Source: Alteromonas lipotrueiana (GTDB lineage: Bacteria; Pseudomonadota; Gammaproteobacteria; Enterobacterales; Alteromonadaceae). From it: a stretch of 64,000 nucleotides of DNA. Each line of letters begins with the position of its first letter. The stretch's first letter is position 1. Location of the stretch: assembly GCF_019249245.1 (NCBI RefSeq), contig NZ_JAESDK010000003.1:161765-225764 (forward strand), written 5' to 3'. Below, in pieces: positions 46,960 to 58,300 of this stretch. The position numbers and the translations under genes were made by a program. Under the pieces are notes generated by a model, which saw only the letters and a program-made list of their open reading frames with translations, was not told the origin of the DNA and made no database searches.

Positions 46960-47613
46960 TCAGTTTTTCTCTTCCGCTTTTTCAGCTGCTGCTTCCTGAG
47001 CTTCTTCAACCGCTCTTTGGTGTTTGAAAAATTGCTTTGAGCGTAAATTGTCATGCAGTTCTGAGTTGATGTAAGTATATAAAAACAGCCCTAAAATAAG
47101 AGGTGTAAAAATCACAACTGCTATCCATTCTAATGAATTGTAACCTTTGTGGCGCTCTGCCACGGCCTCATTGTGACAGCGTTTCCTTAGTTTATTGATA
47201 CGACGGTGCATTAGCATAAAGTTGAAGATAGATAAAACCGAGACAATCATCTTGGTAAGGGTTTCGATTTCAACCACGCTTCCTGCGACAAAAAAAACGC
47301 TGCAGCCAAAAAATATGATCATCCATAAGTATTCAAATAGTACGGGCCATCGCCGCAGGCGTAATTGTTTTTCGGCACGTCGTAAATATTTACAAAACCT
47401 TATAAGGGCATAGGGTTGCACAATAAAAATTAGCGGAACTAGCGTCCAGGATAGCGGCGACAGCTCATCATCAGTAATTCTGCGAATATCGCGTACTGTC
47501 AGGAAAAACCATACAGGCAAATACAGTCCTGCGGTACAAAATACCAGCAGACCTTCAAGTATACTTATTCGCGGGGGCGCCGTTATAAAACGGGCTTTAG
47601 CGCTATGCTGCAT
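46960..47613 (-). CDS. Hypothetical polytopic membrane protein
   Basis: 217 residues from the ATG at 47613, preceded by AGGGGG at suitable spacing. About five spans are seen: FCTAGLYLPVWFFLTV, WTLVPLIFIVQPYAL, LWMIIFFGCSVFFVAG, MIVSVLSIFNFMLM and IAVVIFTPLILGLFLYTY. A glutamate/alanine-rich C-terminal helix follows (QRAVEEAQEAAAEKAEEKN). The N-terminal AGLYLPVWFF pattern recalls DUF4234-type proteins, but I am not sure. No functional clue from the neighbours. Confidence 0.6.
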   Translation of the reverse strand: MQHSAKARFITAPPRISILEGLLVFCTAGLYLPVWFFLTVRDIRRITDDELSPLSWTLVPLIFIVQPYALIRFCKYLRRAEKQLRLRRWPVLFEYLWMIIFFGCSVFFVAGSVVEIETLTKMIVSVLSIFNFMLMHRRINKLRKRCHNEAVAERHKGYNSLEWIAVVIFTPLILGLFLYTYINSELHDNLRSKQFFKHQRAVEEAQEAAAEKAEEKN

Positions 47614-47846
47614 ACCAATGTGTCCCCCTGGCAACGTGATCTGGTTTGATGTGATTTAGTTTATATAGTCAAAGTGAGAATGAGCGCAAAGCCAGAACTC
47701 AAATATTGATTCACTAACAGTAACCGCTAACACCTTATAAACGCAACAGCGTTAATATTAAAAACGGCTTATGGTTCAGTAGTATAGCAGTTCAAATGAC
47801 ATACACGTAGCGTCAAGATACGCACAATCTTTGCCTGCCACCACTG

Positions 47847-48644
47847 TTAACCCACCTGTTGCTTGTCGAGCTGCGTAACAGGAAGGCCGCTATGAAACTT
47901 AAAGTCGTTATCGGGCGAAGCAATAAGCTGTGCTTCAACACGACCGAAGTGCTCAATTCTGTCCTGAATGTCTTCACCAGCAACCTGACGGGCTAAGGCC
48001 AGGTAGTCCTGAAAATGTCGTGCTTCACTGCGCAACAACGACACATAAAAACGCGCCAGCTCATCATCAAGGTGAGGCGCTATCATGGCAAAACGTTCAC
48101 AGCTGCGCGCTTCAATATAAGCACCGCAGATAAGTTTATCGACCAGGGTTTGCGGCTCATAGGTACGTACATGACGCATCATCCCTTTTGCGTAACGACC
48201 GGCGCCTACATTATGATAATCAATGCCTCTGGCGCGCATAATATCGAGTACCTGCACAAAATGGTGTAATTCTTCTTTGATCAACAACACCATTTTATTG
48301 ACCAGCTCATCGGCAAATTCGTTTTGGCCGTGCGACCGGATGATTTTCTTTAAACCCGCATGGGCATTGGCAAAATTGCCATCACCGCGTTGCCGGTATA
48401 CAAAATCCTCATAAGGCTTTAGCCAGCCAAGCAAAATTTCTGCATTCGCTTTATCTACCGCATAGCGTCTTATCAACAACATAGCGGTTTGAGCGGCTTT
48501 TAGCTCACAATTACAATGATCTATTAAAAGTGCAGTTTGGTGTTCAGGCTTTACGGCCTCGGTTATCCACTGCTCTGGTGTTTTGCAGTGTAAAAAATGG
48601 TGGATAGGGTTGAGTAATGCCGGATCGTATAATTGTTGTGTCAT
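47847..48644 (-). CDS. miaE: tRNA-(ms2io6A)-hydroxylase MiaE
   Basis: Non-haem di-iron enzyme that hydroxylates ms2i6A37 in tRNA. 265 residues from the ATG at 48644 (MTQQLYDPALLNPIHHFLHC). The ferritin-like four-helix bundle carries Glu/His iron ligands in KEELHHFVQVLDIMRARGI and YIEARSCERFAMIAPHLD, then LLRSEARHFQDYLALA. The distinctive MRHVRTYEPQTLVDKLICGAYIEARSCERF stretch identifies the family. It stands alone. Confidence 0.93.
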   Translation of the reverse strand: MTQQLYDPALLNPIHHFLHCKTPEQWITEAVKPEHQTALLIDHCNCELKAAQTAMLLIRRYAVDKANAEILLGWLKPYEDFVYRQRGDGNFANAHAGLKKIIRSHGQNEFADELVNKMVLLIKEELHHFVQVLDIMRARGIDYHNVGAGRYAKGMMRHVRTYEPQTLVDKLICGAYIEARSCERFAMIAPHLDDELARFYVSLLRSEARHFQDYLALARQVAGEDIQDRIEHFGRVEAQLIASPDNDFKFHSGLPVTQLDKQQVG

Positions 48645-48820
48645 AGCCAGAGTATTGTTATCGCAAGGTAAGCTCAATCGCACGCAGTTTACCACCGCAC
48701 TAGCAGGTTGTCATATACCGCCCGGTCTCACTGGTTATTTTTTGAACTTTTTATTGACTCGCCTATTTACATATAAGATAGTAAGCATGTTAAAATAATG
48801 TAAATAACCTAAGGAATATC

Positions 48821-49420
48821 ATGATTCTTAATCATTTGCTGGGTATCTACACCCATCCCCGTGAAGAATGGGAATGCATTGATAAAAAACACGAAAACTA
48901 CGTGTACGCTTTAAGTCACATATTGTTTATTGCGCTTATTCCCTCTTTAGTTACTTATTATTCCGGCACCCAGTTAGGTTGGAGCTTCGGCGCCGGTGAA
49001 CTGATTCGGTTAACGCCGCAGAGCGCGGTGTTTGTGGCAACTGGTCTGTATTTTGGACTGGTGGTCGGCGCTATTTGCCTGGCGGTGATGATTCATGAAC
49101 TGGCCAACATTTTTGATGCCAAACCAACTTATACGCAGTCATTAGAGTTAGCCGCCTACACCGCTACCCCCCTGTTTATGGTGGGTTTTGCCGGGCTTTA
49201 CCCTGAGCTTTGGTTTGTTATGAGCGTAGGACTGGTGGCCTTAGCGTATTCTGTTTACCTGTTGTATTCAGGCACCCCAATTATTATGCATATTCCTGAG
49301 GAAAAAGGCTTTATTTACGCAAGTTCAGTGGTCACCTGTGGACTGGTTTTACTTAGTGTATTAATGGCAGCCACGGTTATTGCCTGGGGTTCAGGATTAG
49401 GACCTGAATTTCTTCACTAA
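48821..49420 (+). CDS. Yip1-family inner-membrane protein
   Basis: 199 residues. An N-terminal cytosolic part has HLLGIYTHPREEWECI, the Yip1/DUF1282 signature around a Pro-x-x-x-Trp, followed by five to six membrane helices. Role in bacteria is not established. AAGGA lies before the ATG. It is convergent with purF, with a bidirectional terminator between them. Confidence 0.82.
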   Translation: MILNHLLGIYTHPREEWECIDKKHENYVYALSHILFIALIPSLVTYYSGTQLGWSFGAGELIRLTPQSAVFVATGLYFGLVVGAICLAVMIHELANIFDAKPTYTQSLELAAYTATPLFMVGFAGLYPELWFVMSVGLVALAYSVYLLYSGTPIIMHIPEEKGFIYASSVVTCGLVLLSVLMAATVIAWGSGLGPEFLH

Positions 49421-49421
49421 T

Positions 49422-49451
49422 AAAAAATGCAGCGTAAACGCTGCATTTTTT
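49422..49451. terminator. Bidirectional terminator between the Yip1 gene and purF
   Basis: AAAAATGCAGCG and CGCTGCATTTTT form a 12-bp stem with a TAAA loop, flanked by A- and T-runs on both sides, exactly between two convergent stop codons. Confidence 0.88.
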
Positions 49452-49460
49452 GTATCGCTA

Positions 49461-50978
49461 CTAATCAGAGTCCATGTTGTGCATATCCAGATTCGAAAGC
49501 TCGGCCTGTAATACCGGCGTCCTGCTCGACTCGCCTCTGGCCAAATCTATGCGTTCAAGATAGTCCTGATCGATATCGCCGGTAATATAGTTGCCATCAA
49601 ACACTGAAGTCTCAAAGCGTTGAATATCGGGATTTTCTTCACGAACTGCATCAACCAAATCTGAAATATCCTGAAATATCAGACCATCGGCCTGGATCAG
49701 ATCAGCAATTTGTTCTATTTCTCGCCCATAGGCAATAAGCTCGTTAGCCGAAGGCATATCTATACCATAAACATTCGGAAAACGAATTTCAGGCGCAGCT
49801 GACGCAAAATACACTTTTTTAGCACCCGACTCGCGAGCCATCTCGATTATTTGCCCCGAGGTAGTTCCACGTACAATAGAGTCGTCGACCAATAATACGC
49901 TTTTATCCTTAAACTCAGACGAAATAGCATTAAGTTTACGACGCACCGATTGTTTACGCATCGTCTGGCCCGGCATAATAAATGTGCGTCCAATATAACG
50001 ATTTTTTACAAAACCCTGCCGGTAAGGCAGCTCAAGTGTATTGGCAATTTGTAGCGCCACATCCATCGATGTTTCAGGAATAGGAATAACTACATCAATG
50101 TCTAAATCTGCCCACTCACGGGCAATTTTTTCGCCCAGCTTGCGGCCCATATTTACACGTGAGGCATACACTGAAACTCCATCGATAAAAGTATCGGGAC
50201 GCGCAAAGTATACAAATTCAAAAATACAGGGCGTGGTGGCCGGATTTTCTGCACATTGCTGGGTGTGAAGCTCACCAGCCTCGGTGATAAAGACCGCTTC
50301 ACCCGGCGCGACATCGCGAATAAAGGTAAAGCCTACGGCATCCAGTGCAACCGACTCAGACGCAACCATATATTCTTCGCCCATAGCAGTAACCCGCTTT
50401 CCTAACGCTAAAGGTCGAATTCCATTTGGGTCGCGAAAGGCAACAACGCCCTGACCTATGATGGCAGCGACAACCGCGTAAGCTCCACGAATTTTCTTGT
50501 GAACGGTGGTTACCACTTTAAATACATCTTCAGGACTAACGCTTAAATCGGTGCAATTTTGCAGCTCATGAGCAAAGATATTAAGCAAAATTTCAGAATC
50601 TGACGATGTATTGATATGCCGACGGGCTATCTTGAACACTTCTTCCTGAAGATCATGAGAGTTAGTAAGATTACCATTATGAGCAAAGGCAATACCAAAC
50701 GGAGAATTTACATAAAAAGGTTGTGCTTCTGCCGAGCTCGATGTACCCGCAGTAGGATAACGAACATGGCCTATGCCCATATGGCCAGACAAACGTTTCA
50801 TATGCCGGGTGTGAAAAGCATCGCGAACCAGCCCGTTTGCTTTGCGTAAATTGAATCGATTTTGCTCTATGGTTATTATTCCAGCAGCGTCCTGGCCCCT
50901 ATGCTGCAGCACGGTCAAGCCATCATAAAGCGACTGCGCTACCGGGTTTTTACCAACTATTCCGACAATACCACACAT
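49461..50978 (-). CDS. purF: Amidophosphoribosyltransferase
   Basis: First step of purine synthesis: converts PRPP and glutamine to phosphoribosylamine. 505 residues (E. coli 505). The N-terminal cysteine after Met (MCGIVGIVG) is the glutaminase nucleophile, followed by HRGQDAAGI and HVRYPTAG. The PRPP-binding loop is [15 protein letters not shown] (about 365–379). It lies after cvpA in the same operon, with 14 bp between them, as in E. coli. Confidence 0.97.
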   Translation of the reverse strand: MCGIVGIVGKNPVAQSLYDGLTVLQHRGQDAAGIITIEQNRFNLRKANGLVRDAFHTRHMKRLSGHMGIGHVRYPTAGTSSSAEAQPFYVNSPFGIAFAHNGNLTNSHDLQEEVFKIARRHINTSSDSEILLNIFAHELQNCTDLSVSPEDVFKVVTTVHKKIRGAYAVVAAIIGQGVVAFRDPNGIRPLALGKRVTAMGEEYMVASESVALDAVGFTFIRDVAPGEAVFITEAGELHTQQCAENPATTPCIFEFVYFARPDTFIDGVSVYASRVNMGRKLGEKIAREWADLDIDVVIPIPETSMDVALQIANTLELPYRQGFVKNRYIGRTFIMPGQTMRKQSVRRKLNAISSEFKDKSVLLVDDSIVRGTTSGQIIEMARESGAKKVYFASAAPEIRFPNVYGIDMPSANELIAYGREIEQIADLIQADGLIFQDISDLVDAVREENPDIQRFETSVFDGNYITGDIDQDYLERIDLARGESSRTPVLQAELSNLDMHNMDSD

Positions 50979-50992
50979 CTGATTTACCTATT

Positions 50993-51484
50993 TCAAGCGG
51001 GGGTTAAAAAACTGGAGCTGCCTTTTACAAAGGTAAAAAACCACTCAATAATGATTCCAAATTCGGGAACAAGTATCGACTGCTGCCACCATAACGCGGT
51101 AGCTGCGGCGGTAAATGTGTCTAAGAAAAACAACAGTGCACTGACAATTAGTAGTCCGCGTAAGCCACCAAATACAGCTCCAAGGATACGATCGGCGCCT
51201 GACAGGCCCGAGGCCTGAACCGCCCTGCCCACTACATGATTTACCATGCCACCCACAATCAGTGCCATCACAAATAGCGTGGCTATAGCGGCGCCGTTGC
51301 GCAATACGGGATCTTCAATAAGGGTATAATGGACAGCGAGATCGGCAAAAAATTGACTGGCAATAAACAACGCGCCAAACCAAACTACCAATGAAATAGC
51401 TTCTTTAACAAAGCCTCTGACCAGGCTTATGAGGGTAGATATCGCAATGATACCCAAAATGGTAAAGTCTACCCAGTTCAACAC
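50993..51484 (-). CDS. cvpA: CvpA family inner-membrane protein
   Basis: 163 residues from the GTG at 51484, chosen because AAAGG precedes it and the protein then begins like E. coli CvpA (…NWVDFTILGIIAISTLISLVRGFVKEAISL). Four membrane spans, with the family motif RGFVKEAISLVVWF in the first loop. Named for colicin V production; it also has roles in the cell envelope. Lies between the dedD-like gene and purF. Confidence 0.93.
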   Translation of the reverse strand: MLNWVDFTILGIIAISTLISLVRGFVKEAISLVVWFGALFIASQFFADLAVHYTLIEDPVLRNGAAIATLFVMALIVGGMVNHVVGRAVQASGLSGADRILGAVFGGLRGLLIVSALLFFLDTFTAAATALWWQQSILVPEFGIIIEWFFTFVKGSSSFLTPA

Positions 51485-51625
51485 GTTATATCGGCCTTTA
51501 ATACTTGTTGAGCAGATTGTAGCAAAATGCATCGTGACAGATGGCGCGCATTCTATCAGAAGCCATACTTATAACCAATCTCAAATAGTCTAATGAATAG
51601 ACAATTTGGTTATCTATAAATGGGG

Positions 51626-52213
51626 TTAATTGACTTTGAACTGTGTTATACGCCCCGATAGACCGGTGACTTCCTTAAGATGAGGTAAGGCAGAATTCAG
51701 CTTTTGCTTATTTAAGTCAGGTCCTACAAATACTTTAGTCAACGAGCCTGAGTTGGTTTTGACAGGTCGGCTAAATGCTCTGTACCCAGCCCTTTCCAGC
51801 TTAGCTAATAGCTGTTTAACATTTTTTTGGTGACGAAAGCTGCCCAATTGCACTACCCAACCAGAATTATCGTCGTCTGCCGCCTGTGCTACTATGGTCT
51901 GACTCGCCAAATCATCCGGCTTGGCATTAGCAGAGGAAGAGGCCTCAGGTGATGAAGTTTCAGTGTCTTCAGGAATATCGTCTAAGGCAGGTTCATTTAC
52001 CACTTCTAATGGTCTTTTAGCCGCCTGAGCTACGCGCTCGGCTGGAAACGTGTCTGGTTCTACTATAGGTTTTTTGGCCGGAGTATCAGGAATACTGGCA
52101 AAGGTTGCTTCCTGGGTTTCTTTTTTGCCTTCTAAAAAATCAGGCAAAAATATCACTGCTAATGCAACAACAATGACTGTACCTACTACGCGATTTTGCA
52201 AAGCCGAACTCAC
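51626..52213 (-). CDS. dedD: SPOR-domain cell-division protein, DedD-like
   Basis: 195 residues. A GTG start with AGGAG upstream is followed by a single N-terminal span (VVGTVIVVALAVIFLPDFLEG, about 9–29). A disordered, acidic/proline-rich middle follows, and a SPOR domain lies at the end (about 118–195: GWVVQLGSFRHQKNVKQLLAKLERAGYRAF). SPOR domains bind denuded glycan at the septum. Position between folC and cvpA matches dedD in E. coli. Starts 15 bp after folC's stop. Confidence 0.9.
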   Translation of the reverse strand: MSSALQNRVVGTVIVVALAVIFLPDFLEGKKETQEATFASIPDTPAKKPIVEPDTFPAERVAQAAKRPLEVVNEPALDDIPEDTETSSPEASSSANAKPDDLASQTIVAQAADDDNSGWVVQLGSFRHQKNVKQLLAKLERAGYRAFSRPVKTNSGSLTKVFVGPDLNKQKLNSALPHLKEVTGLSGRITQFKVN

Positions 52214-52228
52214 ATCATACTCCTGCTA

Positions 52229-53503
52229 TCATTGGGTATCAGACTCATGACGTAATACTGCTGCTACCGTCAAAAATGAACCAAACACCAAAATAAGGTC
52301 GTCTTTGTTCGCGCTATCGAGCGCTTTTTGATAGGCCAGATTTAGCGCACTGAAACATTTTGCCTGTGACTTTAACGGCTCATCAATATTTTGCAATAGT
52401 ATTTGCGATGAAGCACCGCGCGGCCCTTCGGTATCACCCAAATACCAATAACCCGGTACGCCCGATAATTCAGCTAGCGTAGCGGCAATAGACTTATCTT
52501 TAAGCATACCCACAACAACATGCAGCTGGTTGAACTTTTGGGTATTAAGCCAGCTTAACATAGCTCTGACTGCCTGTGGGTTGTGGCCTACATCCACCAC
52601 CACTCTGGGGGTATTTTTGACGGTTTGTAAGCGGCCCGCCATTGTGGTCGAGTCAATCAGCTGCGCTACCTGCCGGCCATCAGGCAGCCAGTCAAGATGC
52701 TGCAATACGGCCAGCGCAGTAGCCACATTTTGCTTAGGAATATTCGGTTCGGGAAGGTGAGTAAACTGATTATCTGCGCTTTGCCAGCTCCACGATTGGG
52801 TGCTGGTAAACTGATAGTCCTGCTGCGCCCATCGCGCATCCACATTCAGGCGCTTTACTTCTTCAAGTAGCGATGACGGCGGAGACAGGTCACCAATGAC
52901 TGCTTTTTTATGCGCGCGCATAATGCCCGCTTTTTCACGGGCAATGGCCTCGCGGGTGTCACCCAACCAGTCTTGATGGTCTAAATCGATGGTGGTTATA
53001 ACAGCTAAATCTGCACTGATAATATTGGTGGCATCTAATCTGCCGCCTAAACCTACTTCAAGAATCAGTACATCAACGTTGTGCTGTTGCATCAGCAAAA
53101 GCGCAGCCAGAGTACTGAATTCAAAATAGGTAAGTGAAATGTCTTCGCGAATTTGCTCAATACGTCTGAAAGCCTGACAAAAGTCGTCTTCAGAGGCCAT
53201 ATCGCCGTTAATTCTGACTCGTTCGGCATAACTGAGCAGATGCGGCGAGCTATACACCCCGGTTGTTTTATGTTGCTGCAAACAAGCAAGCTCAAGAAAA
53301 CGACAAGTGGTGCCCTTTCCATTTGTTCCTGCCACGGTAATAACGGTTTTGTCGCTGAATGACAAACCCAGATTATTCGCCACGGCCTGAACCCGGTTCA
53401 GGCCCAGGTCTATCGTGGTAGGATGAATAGATTCTAGATAAGTAAGCCAGTGCGCCAAATTGCCCTGAAGGCCTGGCGCACTATGATGGATGCGAGTATT
53501 CAC
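52229..53503 (-). CDS. folC: Folylpolyglutamate synthase / dihydrofolate synthase
   Basis: 424 residues (E. coli 422). GTG start directly after the accD stop with no gap. TVAGTNGKGTTCRFLE (about 56–71) is the ATP loop, followed by ERVRINGDM, LEVGLGGRLDATN and DLDHQDWLGDTREAIAREKAG, the Mur-ligase-family omega-loop signature. It adds glutamates to folate. It belongs to the accD–folC–dedD–cvpA–purF operon. Confidence 0.96.
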   Translation of the reverse strand: MNTRIHHSAPGLQGNLAHWLTYLESIHPTTIDLGLNRVQAVANNLGLSFSDKTVITVAGTNGKGTTCRFLELACLQQHKTTGVYSSPHLLSYAERVRINGDMASEDDFCQAFRRIEQIREDISLTYFEFSTLAALLLMQQHNVDVLILEVGLGGRLDATNIISADLAVITTIDLDHQDWLGDTREAIAREKAGIMRAHKKAVIGDLSPPSSLLEEVKRLNVDARWAQQDYQFTSTQSWSWQSADNQFTHLPEPNIPKQNVATALAVLQHLDWLPDGRQVAQLIDSTTMAGRLQTVKNTPRVVVDVGHNPQAVRAMLSWLNTQKFNQLHVVVGMLKDKSIAATLAELSGVPGYWYLGDTEGPRGASSQILLQNIDEPLKSQAKCFSALNLAYQKALDSANKDDLILVFGSFLTVAAVLRHESDTQ

Positions 53504-54349
53504 TTAGTCTGTTCGGTGTAACTTAACTAATAGACCGTATAACTTGTCGCGCATGTTACGACGATCAACAATCATATCAATAGCGCCTTTTTCTATTAAA
53601 AATTCGCTGCGTTGAAAGCCCTCCGGAAGCGTTTCACGTACGGTTTGCTCTATAACCCTCGGACCGGCGAAACCAATCAATGCTTTAGGTTCGGCAACGT
53701 TAATGTCACCCAACATAGCCAAACTGGCTGACACGCCGCCCATGGTCGGATCGGTTAATACCGAAATGTACGGAAGATGCTTTTCTCGCATTTTTGCCAG
53801 GGCCGCGGAGGTTTTCGCCATTTGCATTAAAGACATCAGTGCCTCTTGCATCCGCGCGCCACCACTGGCAGAAAAACATACCAACGGCAGGTTATGTTCA
53901 AGACAAACATTTACCGCAGCAACAAACCGGGCACCTACTACCGATGCCATTGAACCGCCCATAAAAGCAAATTCAAAACTTACCGCGACAATCGGCTTGC
54001 CTTTTAGCTTGCCTTTCATGGCAATAAGGGCGTCTTTTTCATTTGTGCTTTTTTGCGCAGCTGAAATACGGTCTTTGTAACGTTTGGAGTCTTTAAACTT
54101 CAGTATATCCTGAGGTTCAAACTGACTACCAATCTCTTCCCGGTCATTTTTATCCAGAAAAGTTTCTAAACGGCGGCGTCCACTGATTCGCATGTGGTGA
54201 TCGCACTTTGGACAAACCTCTAGCTGCTTTTCTAAATCGCTTTTATACAATACAGCCTGACAATTGCCACATTTTGTCCAGATTCCTTCTGGTACATTGC
54301 CTTTGGTTGAGGTTTGTGTGCGCGGAAGAATTTTTTGAATCCAGCTCAT
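53504..54349 (-). CDS. accD: Acetyl-CoA carboxylase carboxyltransferase subunit beta
   Basis: First step of fatty-acid synthesis, with AccA. 281 residues. A four-cysteine zinc ribbon opens the protein (CGNCQ and CPKCDHH, about 27–53). The crotonase-fold domain has [19 protein letters not shown] and [25 protein letters not shown]-type SD. It heads the folC operon and lies 150 bp after truA's stop region. Confidence 0.97.
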   Translation of the reverse strand: MSWIQKILPRTQTSTKGNVPEGIWTKCGNCQAVLYKSDLEKQLEVCPKCDHHMRISGRRRLETFLDKNDREEIGSQFEPQDILKFKDSKRYKDRISAAQKSTNEKDALIAMKGKLKGKPIVAVSFEFAFMGGSMASVVGARFVAAVNVCLEHNLPLVCFSASGGARMQEALMSLMQMAKTSAALAKMREKHLPYISVLTDPTMGGVSASLAMLGDINVAEPKALIGFAGPRVIEQTVRETLPEGFQRSEFLIEKGAIDMIVDRRNMRDKLYGLLVKLHRTD

Positions 54350-54500
54350 TAAAGAGAATCCTTTTGCTCGTTGTTGTGCGGAGGCTTAATTTGTGTTTAT
54401 TGGTGCACCGCAAAGTTTCAATACAGCCCGCTATTAGACCACAATACAGTTTGAACGGAAAAACAAAACTGGTCTTAGAAGTTCACCCTACCACGACTGC

Positions 54501-55292
54501 TTAGTTTTCTGGTAAAAATAATGGCCCTAACGGACGTGTAGGCAACGCAAATTTGTCAGGGTAGATAACATCGACCAAATACAGACCATGAGGCTTAGCC
54601 GTTGCGGCGGCCTGAGTTCTGTCTTTTGAATCCAGTAACGTGCCGATCCAGCTTACCGGTTTTTCCTGGGCACCAATTGTAATCAATGAGCCTACGATAT
54701 TTCTGACCATATGGTGCAAAAATGCATTCGCCTGAATATCCAAAATAACATACCGGCCCTGTCGGCTTACCTTCACGTGGGTCACATTACGGCAGGCTGA
54801 ATGAGACTGGCAATGCGCGGCCCGAAAGGCGCTAAAATCGTGAATACCAACCAAAGCCTGGGCAGCTTCGTGCATTCGAGATTCGTCCAGCGGTTTATAA
54901 ACGTGCGTAATGCCCTTGCCCAGTATGGCCGGGCGCAATGCTGCATTATACATAATGTAGCGATAACGCCGATGCGTAGCTGAAAAGCGAGCATGAAACT
55001 CGTCAGGTACTTCAGTCGCCCAATTTACCGCCACCGAGTCGGGAAGAGTTGTATTGGCACCCATTTCCCATGCTTTCAAAGGTCGGGCGTTAGGCGAGTC
55101 AAAGTGTACCACCTGGCCTGTGGCATGCACGCCGGCGTCGGTACGCCCTGCACATTGCACATGAATATTCGTATCAGCTATTTTTGAAAGCGCATTTTCA
55201 AGATGTTCCTGCACAGTTTTAACACCTAGCTGGCGCTGCCAGCCGCATAACGTTGTGCCATCGTACTCTATTCCTAAGGCATATCGCCTCAT
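54501..55292 (-). CDS. truA: tRNA pseudouridine(38–40) synthase
   Basis: 263 residues. [16 protein letters not shown] (about 50–65) carries the catalytic Asp. [20 protein letters not shown] and [12 protein letters not shown] are the other family blocks. It modifies U38–U40 of tRNA anticodon stems. Gene order truA–accD–folC is typical of the group. Upstream lies the giant lipoprotein gene, which interrupts the usual fimV–truA adjacency. Confidence 0.96.
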   Translation of the reverse strand: MRRYALGIEYDGTTLCGWQRQLGVKTVQEHLENALSKIADTNIHVQCAGRTDAGVHATGQVVHFDSPNARPLKAWEMGANTTLPDSVAVNWATEVPDEFHARFSATHRRYRYIMYNAALRPAILGKGITHVYKPLDESRMHEAAQALVGIHDFSAFRAAHCQSHSACRNVTHVKVSRQGRYVILDIQANAFLHHMVRNIVGSLITIGAQEKPVSWIGTLLDSKDRTQAAATAKPHGLYLVDVIYPDKFALPTRPLGPLFLPEN

Positions 55293-55378
55293 GTTGCATT
55301 ACCCATTGCGTGAAAAAAACGGGCTAAGTGTAGACTCACAGCAATACAGATGCAACGAGTCTACACCGAGTCGCCAGG

Positions 55379-58300
55379 CTATGGCTCAGCGGTGAACACC
55401 ACATCATCAATCCAGGCCGAGTCTTCACCGGTATTTACCGATCCGTCTTTTCGGTATTCCCATCGAATAGTATGCTGACCTTGAAGCAGATTAATTTCTA
55501 TATTTTGCCACTGCGACGCCCTGAATCTATCAAAATAAACGTCATCAACAAATACCGCGACATCGTCACAGCACGCTTCAGAGTCAACTTTCAGGTTGAA
55601 TGACAAGCTACCCGCTGAAGTCAACAAGGTGATTTCTGTAGTGCTACTCTGATTGTGAAAAATCTGTCCTGATTTAAACGACGCGTTTCCAGAAACCGAG
55701 GCAGTATCGCTTATTCGCCAGCTGGCATCCGAGTCCACTGTTTTAGAGAACTTTTTCGCGTCAATGCTGTTTTCAAAATCAATTTCAAGAAACAGTAAAG
55801 GTTCGGGAATAGCGGTATCTGAGTTAGGATCGGTGTCGTAAATAAACAGTTCCGCGTTATCAGAAAAGCCGTCCTGATCAGAATCAGCATCGACAGGGCT
55901 GGTCAGGTAGATTGAAATCTCCTCACTGTCACTCAGATGGTCGTTGTCAGTATCTACTGATAAAGGATCGGTGCTATGGATATGAAATTCATCACCGTCA
56001 CTTAACGTATCGCCGTCAGTATCCACAACATCGGGGCGGGTCTTTTGGGCAAACTCATCAACGTTAATAAGACCGTCTGAATCTGAATCATCCTGAGCAT
56101 CAGCGGCATTGGTCGCATCTAATCCGTAACGGTTTTCCCACCAGTCGTCTATTGTATCGCCATCGGTGTCCTTACCCAGGCTGTATCCGGTTAGCGTGGA
56201 ATTGTTAAAATGTAATAGCATGTCATCGGCGGTGAGTATGATCTTACTTGTACTACCAATTTCAACATCAATTTCAAATATCGCTTCAGAGGTTAGCAAA
56301 TCATAAGCAATTATTTTATCGGAAAAATTAAGTACGATAGTATCCTGAGTCACAATAAGATCGCCGCTCCAACTCCACACGTCGGTGTCTGGGACCTGTA
56401 TTACTAACTCACCGTTTACCTCGTTATAGATATTTAACTCATTTTGAACGAAGGTATAAACCAGACCGTGGCTGGCAAACAGAGAGTAATAGCCATCATT
56501 GCCAAACAAATCAGTGATTTTTGCACTGCGAAGATCTAACGACTTTACGCTACCGCCGGCTTGAATAAGCAGATTATCGTATGAGCCAGAATCGATTATA
56601 TAGCTACTTTCAGGTAGGGTAAGGTCTGAGACTTCTGCGCCTGTCTGCCGGTCGAGTACTTTATAACCATCCCTAAGTTTCAGCACCACAAATGTATTGG
56701 TTAGCTTTAAGGGGCCCCAATGGCTGACGCTGAGCGTATATTGCCATAGTTTTTCACCTGCCAGAGAAAATGCAGCCAGTTTTGCGCTGGATTTAAGATA
56801 AATAACACTGTTATCTATCCTAAGTTGATACGACGTACCTACCACTAAATCTATTGTTTCAAGTAAAGTACCATCGGTAGTATCAAAGATGAAATACTCG
56901 CCCCCCCCGATAACCCCTACCCGTCCTTCAAAAGCAAAGATAGAGTGCTGGTTGTAGCTATCGGTAGATAGCGCTTTTGACCAGACCAACTCTCCTGTTG
57001 CAGTATCAAAAGCACTCACATAGTCATTGTCTGTGGAAAGGGCATATATCTGGCGTTCGTCGCCTGTTTGCTGAGGGCCTATCAACGTATTGTAATTAAC
57101 CATAAACCGCTGCACAGGCATTTTGGTTCGCGAAACCTCAGTCAAACTAAACGCCCTTACGGTTTGAAAATCATATCGCCAAAAAGGGGCAACCGGTCGT
57201 TGTGTTATATCGTTTATAAGCGTATTGGTAAAATACTCGGTCACATTGTAAAACCCATCATTATCAAGGTCTGACGTACTGTCCGGTGTAAGCGGGTCGG
57301 TTGTAGCATTTACTTCAATGCCATCAGGAATTCGGTCAGCATCGGTATCAAAGTTCAGTGGGTCGGTTGCCAGAGCAAGTTCATCGCTATCACTTAGCTG
57401 ATCAAAATCGGTGTCGGCTTGTAACGGATGCGTTCCAGCGGCAAATTCCTGTTCATTAGACAGCCCATCATTGTCGGAATCAGCGGTATTGTCAGCAACA
57501 TTTATCTGAAGTCCTACTGCGACTTCGTAACTATCTGGCAGAGTATCGCCGTCGGTATCTTCGGTTAACGGATTAGATTGGTACAGTATGACTTCATCAT
57601 AGTCAGACAACGAATCATTGTCGGTATCAACAAATAATGGTGAAGTAAACGTGACAAAAATTTCTTCGCTATCGGACAGACCGTCACCATCGGTATCAGG
57701 CAGCAACGGCGAGGTTTGATAAAGCGAAATTTCATCGTTGTCGGCAACCCCGTCTGCATCGGTATCTGCGTCAATTGGGTTAGTGCCCGCTGCGTACTCC
57801 TGAAGGTTATTTAAGCCATCTGAATCTGTATCTAGCTGAGCATTGAGGGCATCGCTATCATCCAGACCATACAGGCTTTCCCACCAACCGGGCAGGCTAT
57901 CGTTGTCGGAGTCTGAAACCTCAATAGGGACAAATTCAGGTTCGTTTTCTCTAAACAAAACCACAACAGCATCGTCCTGCATTTTTACCAGGCCAATCGC
58001 CGAGTCATATTCGCGGCTATACACAACCTCAATGCTATTGTTGTCAATGTACATTAGCTGTGAGGTCGTAGTTTCCAGCGTTACGACGGTGTTGCTAAAC
58101 CCTAATGCTATATCGTGCGCGGGCACGGCTTTATCGTTAAAACTGTTGGTATCTAACGAGATGAGCGCCCCGTCAGACAGCCAGAATGAATCGTTAACCA
58201 GCGTGTTTGAAACATCCGCTGCACGATAATGATGATACTGTTCCGGTAGAACCACATTTTCGCTATCTAACAACAGGCCTGCCTGCTGGTCTAGTAACTG